This document shows, piece by piece, positions 26,790 to 37,100 of a DNA stretch of 64,000 nt; the stretch's first letter is position 1; the number at the start of each line of letters is the position of its first letter. The stretch spans positions 1 through 64,000 of the forward strand of contig NZ_FOXF01000011.1 in assembly GCF_900115655.1 (NCBI RefSeq), read 5' to 3'. A model generated the notes under the pieces. It saw nothing but the letters and a program-made list of their open reading frames with translations, did not search any database and was not told the DNA's origin. The DNA is from Ruminobacter amylophilus. Its GTDB lineage: Bacteria; Pseudomonadota; Gammaproteobacteria; Enterobacterales; Succinivibrionaceae. A program made the position numbers and the translations under genes.

Positions 26790-26801
26790 AAAACTCTCCG
26801 T

Positions 26802-28643
26802 CTAAGCGTTATCCTCTGATGTCTTTTCTGTCTTTACCGACCGGCTTTTTCTCCGGGCTCTTTCCTTTGCCGAAGTTCCGGCGGCAGAGGCTGATCTGCC
26901 GGTTCCCGTCTTTTTTGCTGAAACCGTCCTGCTCTTTGATACACCGGTTTCAGATCCGGATGAAGTCTTTTTAACGGTTCTGCCCCGGCGTTCGGTCTTA
27001 ACCGCAGGATCCGAAGAACCTGCTCCCACGGCATCAAGCCATTCCCTTACGGCCGCTGCGGGATCCGGAGCGGCGGTAATGGCGGTTATGACTGCCACGG
27101 AACCGACACCGGAAGATTTCACGTCACCTAGATTATGCAGCTTGATGCCGCCGATGGCCACGGTAGGATATGCCGGGTCCACCAGCGCCACGTAATCGGC
27201 AAGTTTTGAAGGTCCCTGAGGTCTGGAGGCCATAACCTTTGAACCGGTCGGATAGATATGTCCGAGAGCTATATAGCTTGGTTTCAGCAGACATGCCCTG
27301 GCGATTTCCGCATAACCGTGAGTGGACACACCCAGTCTTAAACCTGCTTCTCTAATCGGATTAAGCTTGGCGTCTATCAGATCCTCCTGACCGAGATGCA
27401 CGCCGTAGGCCTTATGCCTGATGGCAAGCTCATAATAGTCGTCAATGAAGAGACGGGCGCCGTATTTTTCACAAAGTTTCACGCTCTTGGCGATTTCCTG
27501 TTCAAGCTGTTCGGATGATTCAGGCTTCTTGATGCGAAGCTGCATGGTTTTCACCCCGTTTTCGCAGAGAATACCAATCCATTCTGAACTGTCCACCACA
27601 GGATACAGTCCCAGATCGTGGGCACACGGTGCAAATCCAGTGTTTTCCGCAGGATTGCAGATAAGCTCCAGTTCTGAAACGGTACGCGCCATATAAGGGA
27701 AATACTGCAGCATTTCACTGTTGTTTATATACCCGTGTCTGAACAGACGGCTTCTGGCTCCGACGTCCACCGAATTTTCAATGCCGCGTGTCATGTACGC
27801 CTTGGCATAGGCTATGGCATCGACGGCGTTGTATCCTTTGGCCAGCATGGCGGCAACGGCACTTGCCATAATGCATCCGGTACCGTGAACACCGGTACTG
27901 TTTGACGCACCGGCAAACCTGCCGCAGCCGAAGTAATAAACATCATTGTTCTCACCGCTGACGACGACATCATAAATGTAGGATGTCAGCTTTTCAAATT
28001 CGGAAACTCCCTGCTTTGACGACCTGCCCTTGGCGGTCTTCTCATCCTCGTTTATGAGAGCAGGCAGATGGCCGCCTTTAAGATATACGGTTCCGGCACC
28101 GAGCTTCCTGAAATAGAGAGACAGCTGTGTAAGACTGTCCATGCAGTTCTTAAGACCGGAGGTATCAACTTCAAATCCCTCACACAGAGCCAGAGCTTCG
28201 TTTAAATTAGGAGTGAACACGTCAACCAGAGGGAGAATGATGTGCAGCCACAGGCTGTAATTTATCTCCGAAAGCTCTCCGCCAGTCCCGGCAACAGCAA
28301 CAGGATCCCATACCACAAGAATGTCGGGGTTGAGTTTTTTCTGCTCCCTGATAAAGGTAACCGTGGTTCTTAAAATCTTTTCGTTCGGGATTAATCCCAG
28401 CTTTATCACCTTGATTTTCGGCATGGAATCAGCTGAAAGAGCCTGCAGTTCCTTGGTAAAGATTCTGTTCTTGACAGGCTTGACCGCCAGAACCTCGTTC
28501 AGATTCTGGGCGGTAACCGCGGTAATGGCGGCAACACCGTATACACCGAAGAAATTAAGGGTGGCAAGATCCGCCGTGGTTCCGGCACCGTTTGAGCTGT
28601 CGGTTGCGGCAATGGTCAGTACTGTATCCAACATATTTATCAC
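26802..28643 (-). CDS. thiDE: Fused HMP-P kinase / thiamine phosphate synthase (ThiD-ThiE)
   Basis: The first 270 or so residues are ThiD: TIAATDSSNGAGTTADLATLNFFGVYG (first block), WDPVAVAGTGG, VYLKGGH and the anion-hole motif GVHGTGCIMASAVAAM. Residues about 335-538 are ThiE: GVKTMQLRIK, RLFIDDYYELAIRHKAYGVHLGQ (key HLGQED), GVSTHGYAEI, IALGHIYPTGSK and PTVAIGGI. ThiD phosphorylates HMP twice-over to HMP-PP and ThiE joins it to thiazole phosphate, giving TMP. The last 75 residues are an unusual Lys/Arg/Ser/Thr-rich tail of low complexity. The GTG at 28643 has AAGGA at ideal spacing; an ATG three codons later (28634) is the alternative. It follows thiC by 24 bases. Confidence 0.92.
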   Translation of the reverse strand: MINMLDTVLTIAATDSSNGAGTTADLATLNFFGVYGVAAITAVTAQNLNEVLAVKPVKNRIFTKELQALSADSMPKIKVIKLGLIPNEKILRTTVTFIREQKKLNPDILVVWDPVAVAGTGGELSEINYSLWLHIILPLVDVFTPNLNEALALCEGFEVDTSGLKNCMDSLTQLSLYFRKLGAGTVYLKGGHLPALINEDEKTAKGRSSKQGVSEFEKLTSYIYDVVVSGENNDVYYFGCGRFAGASNSTGVHGTGCIMASAVAAMLAKGYNAVDAIAYAKAYMTRGIENSVDVGARSRLFRHGYINNSEMLQYFPYMARTVSELELICNPAENTGFAPCAHDLGLYPVVDSSEWIGILCENGVKTMQLRIKKPESSEQLEQEIAKSVKLCEKYGARLFIDDYYELAIRHKAYGVHLGQEDLIDAKLNPIREAGLRLGVSTHGYAEIARACLLKPSYIALGHIYPTGSKVMASRPQGPSKLADYVALVDPAYPTVAIGGIKLHNLGDVKSSGVGSVAVITAITAAPDPAAAVREWLDAVGAGSSDPAVKTERRGRTVKKTSSGSETGVSKSRTVSAKKTGTGRSASAAGTSAKERARRKSRSVKTEKTSEDNA

Positions 28644-28667
28644 CGTTATCCTTGCAAAATCACCGGT

Positions 28668-30416
<1,749 letters not shown>

Positions 30417-30419
30417 TTA

Positions 30420-30505
30420 TATCTGTTCCCTTCGCGGGCATTATCCCGGGCAGGTTGTACGGATTTCATAAAATGATCTCAGCCGCAAGGCACTCCGACA
30501 GGTGT
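30420..30505 (-). promoter_or_regulatory. TPP riboswitch (THI element)
   Basis: On the minus strand the leader shows both conserved halves of the thiamine pyrophosphate riboswitch: GGAGTGCC-TTGCGGCTGAGAT, then ACAACCTGCCCGGGATAAT followed by GCCCGCGAAGGGAACAG. These match the CTGAGA and AACCTGATxxGGATAAT...GCGxAGGGA consensus. The closing stem pairs CTGT (about 30497-30500) with ACAG (about 30422-30425). Between it and thiC an imperfect stem (ACCG...AGGTCTTCAAGACC...CGGT) followed by GTTTTTG at about 30366-30402 could be the terminator of the expression platform. Confidence 0.92.
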
Positions 30506-30519
30506 ATAAACTGACTACA

Positions 30520-30547
30520 ATATTACTATTTTTTTCGTAAAATTCAA
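30520..30547 (-). promoter_or_regulatory. Probable thi operon promoter
   Basis: On the minus strand TTGAAT (complement of 30542-30547) and TAATAT (complement of 30520-30525) are separated by 16 bases. The start point would fall just upstream of the TPP riboswitch. Confidence 0.6.
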
Positions 30548-30664
30548 ATTTTTCTGAAATGTCGTCTTTCACCGTGCATCATCCGAATCCATGCCGCGCG
30601 ACACTGTTCAAAAAATGTTTACAGTCACAATTCTGAAACATCAGTAAAAATTTTTATTCTTGAT

Positions 30665-30676
30665 ATTCACGTGAAT
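30665..30676. promoter_or_regulatory. Perfect 12-base palindrome, possible operator
   Basis: ATTCACGTGAAT is perfectly self-complementary and lies in the divergent spacer between thiC and the small lipoprotein gene. It could be a regulator-binding site for the 30871 gene; no family is assigned. Confidence 0.3.
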
Positions 30677-30870
30677 CATTTAATCTGATACGCGGGGCTG
30701 TCAGGAAAAAAGACGCATCTGATTCAGACGGTATTCGGACCTGACACGAAAACATAAACAAAACGACACGGGCAATATGTTAAAAGAACCGTATTCCGGA
30801 AACCGGTTCTGGTTCTGACGACATGTCCCGTCAATACCGCAAGACAATAAAGCGCAAAGGATACTTCAAT

Positions 30871-31293
30871 ATGAAATTCAGCAAATCAACGGTTATGGCA
30901 CTCGCATTCAGCGCCATGCTCACAGCAGCCTGCACCACAGCACCGGTACTTACTCCTTCAGAAGTGATTCCGGCATCATACGGTCTGACAAACTCTGAAA
31001 TAAAGGACGAAATCATTGCCGCGGCTGTAGACAGAGACTGGACTGTAATCAATTCCAACGATCACGAGGTTGAGATATCCTACTCCAAACCGGGTAAAAT
31101 CGATGTAACCTCAGTTGTGGAATACACCGCAAACTCTTTTGAAATCAAGCTTAAGCACAGTTCAGGTCCGGACGCCTACAAGGACGGAAAGATCCACAGA
31201 AACTACAACAGATGGGTCAACAATCTCAAGAATGACATCGATTCAAGACTTAATCACAGACAGGCAGTAAAACACGCACAGAAAAAGAAGTAG
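30871..31293 (+). CDS. Small lipoprotein
   Basis: A 140-residue exported lipoprotein of unknown function. The N-terminus MKFSKSTVMALAFSAM is a lipoprotein signal with lipobox LTAAC, so mature protein starts at Cys near residue 21. The mature part (about 120 residues) contains EIKDEIIAAAVDRDWTVI and DHEVEISYSKPGK, an alternating helix-strand pattern seen in small envelope proteins, and ends in a Lys-rich tail (KHAQKKK). The ATG at 30871 has AAAGGA at 30856-30861; the longer frame from 30823 would bury the signal peptide. It stands alone. Confidence 0.8.
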   Translation: MKFSKSTVMALAFSAMLTAACTTAPVLTPSEVIPASYGLTNSEIKDEIIAAAVDRDWTVINSNDHEVEISYSKPGKIDVTSVVEYTANSFEIKLKHSSGPDAYKDGKIHRNYNRWVNNLKNDIDSRLNHRQAVKHAQKKK

Positions 31294-31729
31294 GATCTGC
31301 AGCCCGCATCTTTCGGAAAACGGCAGTGCCGGTACGGTGAATCCGTCCTGACCCTGCCGTTCGGCCTCCCCCAGAGATTTATGCCTGCCACTTCACACCG
31401 GGATAACATCCTGTCTGAAAATCATCCGGCCCCCTCCTGATTACGATATATAGATATTTTATATAAAAAAAGACCTGTATAATAAATTTTTTATAACAGC
31501 AAAAAACTATCAAAAACGCTTTTACTGCAAAAATTATCGGAAGAATTTTCTGAAAAAAATTAAAAAATTTACTTTTTAAAATTTTCTAAACTGTTGTTTT
31601 TATGCACTTTTCGGAGATTTTTAAACGCAAACGGCAAAATTTTTTACAAGTTTTTTACATATATATAATAACTCGCACCATTTTATCAAACTTTTCAACA
31701 ATATTCTTATATTTTCAGAAATGTAAATG
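31294..31729. other. Very AT-rich spacer upstream of the amylase promoter
   Basis: No gene is supported here. The stretch 31440-31730 is almost wholly A/T with long T and A runs, of the kind that is curved and often bound by nucleoid proteins. No terminator with a clear T run follows the lipoprotein gene. Confidence 0.5.
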
Positions 31730-31730
31730 A

Positions 31731-31771
31731 TATAATAAAACCATGTGAAAATCTTTTTCAGAAGTTTTCAC
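31731..31771 (+). promoter_or_regulatory. Amylase promoter -10 with overlapping inverted repeat
   Basis: A consensus -10 box TATAAT lies at 31731-31736. Nine bases on, around the expected start point, GTGAAAA (31745-31751) and TTTTCAC (31765-31771) form an inverted repeat with 13 bases between. Its position over the start of transcription suits a repressor operator. No clear -35 box is visible. The transcript would have a leader of about 210 bases. Confidence 0.45.
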
Positions 31772-31842
31772 CGGCATAGCATGTTCTTCCCGTAAAAAAT
31801 GTCAAATATAAATAAAACAAAACGGAAGAGAAGCACAAGGAT

Positions 31843-31941
31843 ATGCGATGTAAATCTGTGGCAAGGAAGCCATGGATTTATACGTTTGAGGAATCTGATC
31901 CAAGTACATATCTTAAAGTTAAAGGGAAACATTTATTCTAG
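31843..31941 (+). CDS. Possible 32-residue upstream frame
   Basis: A frame of 32 codons begins at ATG 31843 and stops 13 bases before the amylase start. It encodes MRCKSVARKPWIYTFEESD... ending VKGKHLF. Its only possible ribosome-binding site (GGAAGAG, about 31824-31830) is rather far away. It might be a leader peptide coupled to the amylase or a decayed gene fragment; translation is not established. Confidence 0.25.
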   Translation: MRCKSVARKPWIYTFEESDPSTYLKVKGKHLF

Positions 31942-31954
31942 AGGAAATAAATAA

Positions 31955-33685
31955 ATGAACATAAAGAAACTCGCGACTCTTACCAGTCTGGCATTAGGTG
32001 CATTCACTGGTACAGTACTCACTGATCTTGGAACAGCAAATGCAGCAGGTACATTTGCCTGGCAAAAAGAAGTAGTCTGCAAACGCAGTGTTCTGGCAAC
32101 CCCTATTATGATCACACCTAGCAACCTGAGTTCCGACAAAAATGACGGACAGGGCTGCTTTAACGGTCCTGCAAAGAACTGTAACATGAGAATGTACCAG
32201 ATTATGGTTGAAAGCTATCTTCACGGAGAAGGCGGAGCCATGGGATATGGTTACGCATGGGGCCCGAGCCAGCATGACGGCAACCTGAAGGGCATTATCG
32301 AAAACCTCAGCTACATCAAGTCCACCGGTGCAAATGCAATTCTTCTCACCCCTATTTTCAAAACCGAGGTTGCGCAGGATCAGGATGCTGAACTGTACAA
32401 GCTCGACGGTACCGGCTACTTTACTTCAAACTACTTTGAAGTTGACCCTAAGTTCGGTACAAAGGCAGAACTCAAGGAACTGGTTAACAAGGCACACGCT
32501 CTCGGCATGCGCGTAATCTTCGACGCCGCATTCGGTCACTCAAAGATCAATGTTAACCCTGTAAGCCCTAGCGGTCACCGTCTGGTTGCAGACAAGCAGT
32601 GTCGTGACATCACCGGTAATCCTGACAACATGATTTTCACCTACGGTACCTGTTTTAACACAGCTCAGTCTCTGGACTTCCTCAAGGAAGTTGCCACCTA
32701 CTGGGTTAAGGAAGCAAAGATCGACGGATGGAGACTTGACCAGACCTATCAGATCAAGCCTGAACAGTGGAAGGAAATCCGCAAGGCAATGGAAGCCGAA
32801 TCTGCCAAGAGCAGCAATTCATACAAGCTGGGCAACCAGACTGTACAGCCTGCAGCATTCATGATGGCTCAGATGGCTTCATACAACCTCAAGGACTATC
32901 AGAATGTAGCATTCGTAAACAACAGTCTTGAAAGTGCAATCAGCCTTCCTTCAAGAAACGCCATGATTCGCGTATTCGCAACCAAGGAATCTCTTTCAAA
33001 CGGCGACTGTTCAAAGCCTGTTTCATTCCTGAACGAGGAAACCAACAAGCTGAACAATCTTGAAGTACATGCTTCAATGACCAACTACATTTCCGGCCAC
33101 GACATCGTGAGATTCGGCGACCTTCTCCAGAGAGCAGGTTACGAACAGGACGGCAGAAAGGGTGACTCATACTACAACGCCCATCGTGCAGTATTCAGTT
33201 ACATGACCGCCATGTCCGGTCCTATGATCATGTTCTACGGTGACGAAGTCGGTGAAGACATGCCTAACTTCGCTAAGCCGCCTGCATCAAAGTGCTACGA
33301 AGTCAACCAGTGTGACGACCACGTGGCAAGAACCCAGGCAAGAGCAAGCGGATTCAACTCTCAGGAACTCAACCTGAAGAAGGATATCGCAGAATATCTG
33401 AATCTCCGCGATACTCATAAGGCACTGCCAAACGGAAGCCGCCGACACATCTACAGTGATGAAAGCGTATACATTGACCTGAAACAGTACCAGAACGACC
33501 GTGTACTCTATGTACTGAACATCGGTGAAAGCACCAGAGAAATTGCCATCAGCAATGAAGTCTGGAACACTCTGGGACTCGGAACCTGCAGCCTTACCAA
33601 ACTTGTGGGCAAGGGAGCGGTATCTTCAGGCGTGATTGAAGCTCCGTCACTGTCGGGGACTTTCTTCAGTCTTAACTGCAGATAG
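31955..33685 (+). CDS. Exported GH13 alpha-amylase-like protein, catalytic Glu replaced
   Basis: A 576-residue secreted protein of the alpha-amylase (GH13) fold. Signal peptide at 1-30 with probable cleavage after TANA. GH13 regions: I, VIFDAAFGH (Asp190); II, DGWRLDQ with the nucleophile Asp262; IV, ISGHDIVRF with His382-Asp383. Region III should supply the acid/base Glu (commonly A/G-E-x-W); here the aligned segment is FMMAQMASYN with Gln306. Region I also lacks the usual Asn-His (has Gly-His), and region IV has Gly-His-Asp for Asn-His-Asp. It may be a non-hydrolytic glycan binder or bind with altered activity. Eleven or so Cys in the mature part suggest disulfides. GAGG precedes the ATG. 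It stands alone before the 1382-residue gene. Confidence 0.85.
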   Translation: MNIKKLATLTSLALGAFTGTVLTDLGTANAAGTFAWQKEVVCKRSVLATPIMITPSNLSSDKNDGQGCFNGPAKNCNMRMYQIMVESYLHGEGGAMGYGYAWGPSQHDGNLKGIIENLSYIKSTGANAILLTPIFKTEVAQDQDAELYKLDGTGYFTSNYFEVDPKFGTKAELKELVNKAHALGMRVIFDAAFGHSKINVNPVSPSGHRLVADKQCRDITGNPDNMIFTYGTCFNTAQSLDFLKEVATYWVKEAKIDGWRLDQTYQIKPEQWKEIRKAMEAESAKSSNSYKLGNQTVQPAAFMMAQMASYNLKDYQNVAFVNNSLESAISLPSRNAMIRVFATKESLSNGDCSKPVSFLNEETNKLNNLEVHASMTNYISGHDIVRFGDLLQRAGYEQDGRKGDSYYNAHRAVFSYMTAMSGPMIMFYGDEVGEDMPNFAKPPASKCYEVNQCDDHVARTQARASGFNSQELNLKKDIAEYLNLRDTHKALPNGSRRHIYSDESVYIDLKQYQNDRVLYVLNIGESTREIAISNEVWNTLGLGTCSLTKLVGKGAVSSGVIEAPSLSGTFFSLNCR

Positions 33686-33702
33686 TATCTGAAACCAGAT
33701 CG

Positions 33703-33728
33703 GGGAATAGAAATCACTTTCTATTCCC
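33703..33728 (+). terminator. Hairpin after the amylase-like gene
   Basis: GGGAATAGAAA (33703-33713) pairs perfectly with TTTCTATTCCC (33718-33728). A proper T run is missing (TGATGACTTTTA follows), so termination is probable but not certain. Confidence 0.6.
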
Positions 33729-34018
33729 TGATGACTTTTAAGACCGGTACGATTTAACAAAATTAATCCAAGATATTAACCGTTAATTCAACAGCAATGC
33801 AATTTTGTGCCGGCGAAATCAACATATGAAAGGAAACGGGAATTCCCGTAGATAATAATAACGACTTATAAGAAAAACTTAGCCGAAACTGATTTCTGAA
33901 CTTTCTGAAAAGTACTGATAAATCAGTATATTTTTCCTAAACCGTCAGGATTAAGTATAAAAAACTTACATATATAAAGAACACTCTCATAAAATAGTTG
34001 TGAAATAACTTACAGGTA

Positions 34019-34048
34019 TTGACACAATTATTCAGTATTCTTTGTTAT
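34019..34048 (+). promoter_or_regulatory. Probable promoter of the 1382-residue protein gene
   Basis: A perfect -35 TTGACA lies at 34019-34024 with TGTTAT at 34043-34048 (18-base spacer), about 105 bases before the ATG. The spacer 33729-34018 upstream holds no supported gene. Confidence 0.5.
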
Positions 34049-34154
34049 ATACCTGTCGATGTTTTAGAATCAAAATAGTATGAATACCTGAACATGCAGG
34101 GTTTTACATGCTGAAGGCGACATTCTTCTTAAATTATCAAGAGCGAAAAACAAA

Positions 34155-37100
34155 ATGAGTACATTCAAGCAAAAAGGAAACACCTCACCTGCAGCCATAG
34201 CACTCGGCGTTGTAGCAACAGCAGGCGTAATCGGTGTAGGCACATGGGCTTATTTAAACGGCAGAACGGACAGCAGTGACGATGTTACGGACAATCTCCA
34301 TGTTCAGGATGACCAGAAGAACAATCCGGTGGCAGTAGCAGCCGCCCTGTACAACTCTGTTCTGTCAGATGATTTCAGCAACGTTGAAAATCTGACCAAC
34401 AGACTGAAGGCAATCAAGATTTCCGAACTGGAAGAACAGCTTCACAAGAAGAAGCAGAAGACCGAAAATCTCGACGATTTCGATCTTCAGGAAATCAATG
34501 CCATTGAATCTGAATTAAGCAAGTTAAGCAAGAAGAATGAAAGCGAAATTCTTGAAATTGATATCAGTCCGTATCTTTCCAAAGGTGCACTGGACAACAT
34601 CAGAGGCAAACTCAAGAACATTTCCGAACAGCTGAATGCCAAATCAGTACCTGAAACCTACAAGTTCTACCTTGACGTTGCACAGAACATATTCACCTTC
34701 TATAAGCCGAACTCTGTAGAAGAACAGGAACTCATGCGCTCAATCAAGGCATACAAGGCCTTCTCCAGAAACGCATACTACACCATAGAAGATATTCGCT
34801 CTCTCTATGGACCTATCGACGCTCTCAAAGTTTGCCGCTATCTCATCGGTGCTGATGACTACAGCCGAATTTCTCCATACGAAATGAGAAACTTCATGGT
34901 TCGTGAAATCAACATCATGATCAAGAAGGTTCCTACCAGCATCGGTGACAATCGTGAATTCTTTACCAATGACGATTTTACCGAACTGAATGCCACCACA
35001 CTTCAGGATCTGGCAAACCTCAATCACGTGCTGCCAAGCGTAATCTCCTACCCTGCCCTTGTTAAGCCGGGAATGGACGATGATCCTCAGGCCAGTGCAA
35101 ATGAATACCAGAAGATCACCGAAAACTACGACAAGGCTGTAAGAAAGGCAGTAAATTTCGCAAACAATGCGGTTAATTTCTACGAATGTCAGATAAACAC
35201 CACTGACAGCTTTACAGTAGACGGCGTAATCAACCGTGTTGTACCTACCGATAATCTTATTATCGACAGAATTCCGCTCGAAGTTTATGAAGTTTCTCTC
35301 AAGGAGAAAATTCCTGGCTGCACCAACGACACTATTTACGTGGCCGCACCTAAACTCAATGAATACAAGAATCTGATGAAGTCAGGCATGACCAAAATGA
35401 GTCAGAATGACATCAATGTCTATTCCGAAGACATCAAGCTGATGGAAAAGATTAACGAAAAGTCAAAAACTCCTATCAAGCTTGAACTTCTCGGTTCTGA
35501 ACTTGCAGCGGTAGAAAACAAGCAGAAGCAGTTCCCTGAAAGAGGCTTCTATCACGGTAACAACATTGCAGGCAAACTGGTTAACCTCAACCTTCCTTCA
35601 TACAGTCTGCTGAACACTCTTGATATCCGCCGCAATGCCGACTTAATCTTTATTTCAAGTCCGCTTCTTGCCGCAAAACAGCGTCAGGCTCAGGAAAAGC
35701 TCAAGATTGTAAGTTCATTCAAGACCATTGAAGAAAGCATGGTCCTGCTTGATTTTGAATCTCTGCTCAATTCTCCTTATGAATATCTGGCAACCAGAGA
35801 AAACTCAATCAACAAGCAGCTGGAAAATCTTTCAAACGTAACTCCTAACCTTCAGCTTCTGGCATCATCTCCTGCGGATCTGGACGTTGACGCCTTCTCC
35901 GTTGAGGATACCAATGAAGCAGACGACCTCATTGCCATTGCAAGTAACGATGAAGACACCATTGAGCTTGCCGTGAACACCACCTCTGAAGTAAAACAGC
36001 AGGAAGAAGCGGCATCCGAAGCTGCCCGTGCAGCTGAAGAAGCCCGTCGTGAAGCTGAAGAAGCAGCCAAGGCTCAGGAACTTGCGCATGCTGAAGCCGA
36101 AGCCGCCGCCAAGGCTGCAGCCGAAGCCGCTGCCAAGGAAGCTGAAGAAGCCGCAAGAGAAGAAGCCGCACGTCTGGAAGAACTGGCTAAGATTGAAGCA
36201 GCCAAGGCTGAAGAACTGGCAAAACAGGAAGCCGCCAAGGCTGAAGCAGCCGCTGAAGCAGCCCGCAAGGAAGCTCTTGCAAAAGAAGAAGCCGCTGCCA
36301 AGATGGAAGCAGAACTTGCCGCTGCTGCTCAGGCAGAAGCTGAAAAGGCAGCCCAGAGCACTGAAGAAGTTCAGATGCTTACCAAGGAACAGCTGGCAAA
36401 GGCTGATTTCAAGACTCTCAAGACTCAGTCAGACGCGGGCAATCCTATCGCCCAGTATGAACTTGCTTCACGCTACATCAGCGGTAAGAAAGGCGTAAGA
36501 CGTGACATCAAGAACGGTAACGCCCTTCTCGCAAAGGCAGCTGAAGCCGGATATCCTGAAGCTAAATACATGCTCGGTTCCATTTACCTGCAGGGTAAGT
36601 ACACCAAACAGCAGAAGCAGCAGGGTGCGCAGTATGTAATCGATGTTGCCGAAGCCGGTATGCAGGATGCAATGTATACTGCCGGTAACCTCTATCTTGA
36701 CGGTTCAATAATTCCGCAGAATTATCAGAAGGCTGCCCAGTTCCTCAGTCTTGCTGCTGAAAAGAACAACACCGACGCTCAGTACAAGCTTGGTATGATG
36801 TACCTCGACGGCAAGGGAGTTCAGGCAGATCCTAGAAAGGCTGCAAGTTTCTTTACCAGTGCCGCCAAGAAGAACGGCAATGCAGCCTATCAGCTTGCAA
36901 AACTCTATGAAGATGAGAGCGTCAAGAACGTGACATCAGATGAACAGACCATCAAGGATCTGTATATCTTCGCAGCCCGTCACAACGTCAAGGATGCCTA
37001 CCGCAAGGCAGGTCTGGCTCTGATTGGCAACATGTCTACCAGCAAGGAAGCACTGAAATATCTTGATGAATACATGCACAAGAACGACAAGGACGTTGAT

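Noticed and set aside
35852-36301. Several minus- and plus-strand frames inside the coiled-coil region
   Set aside because: They are Ala/Ser/Leu-rich shadows caused by the repetitive GCC/GAA codons of the real protein.
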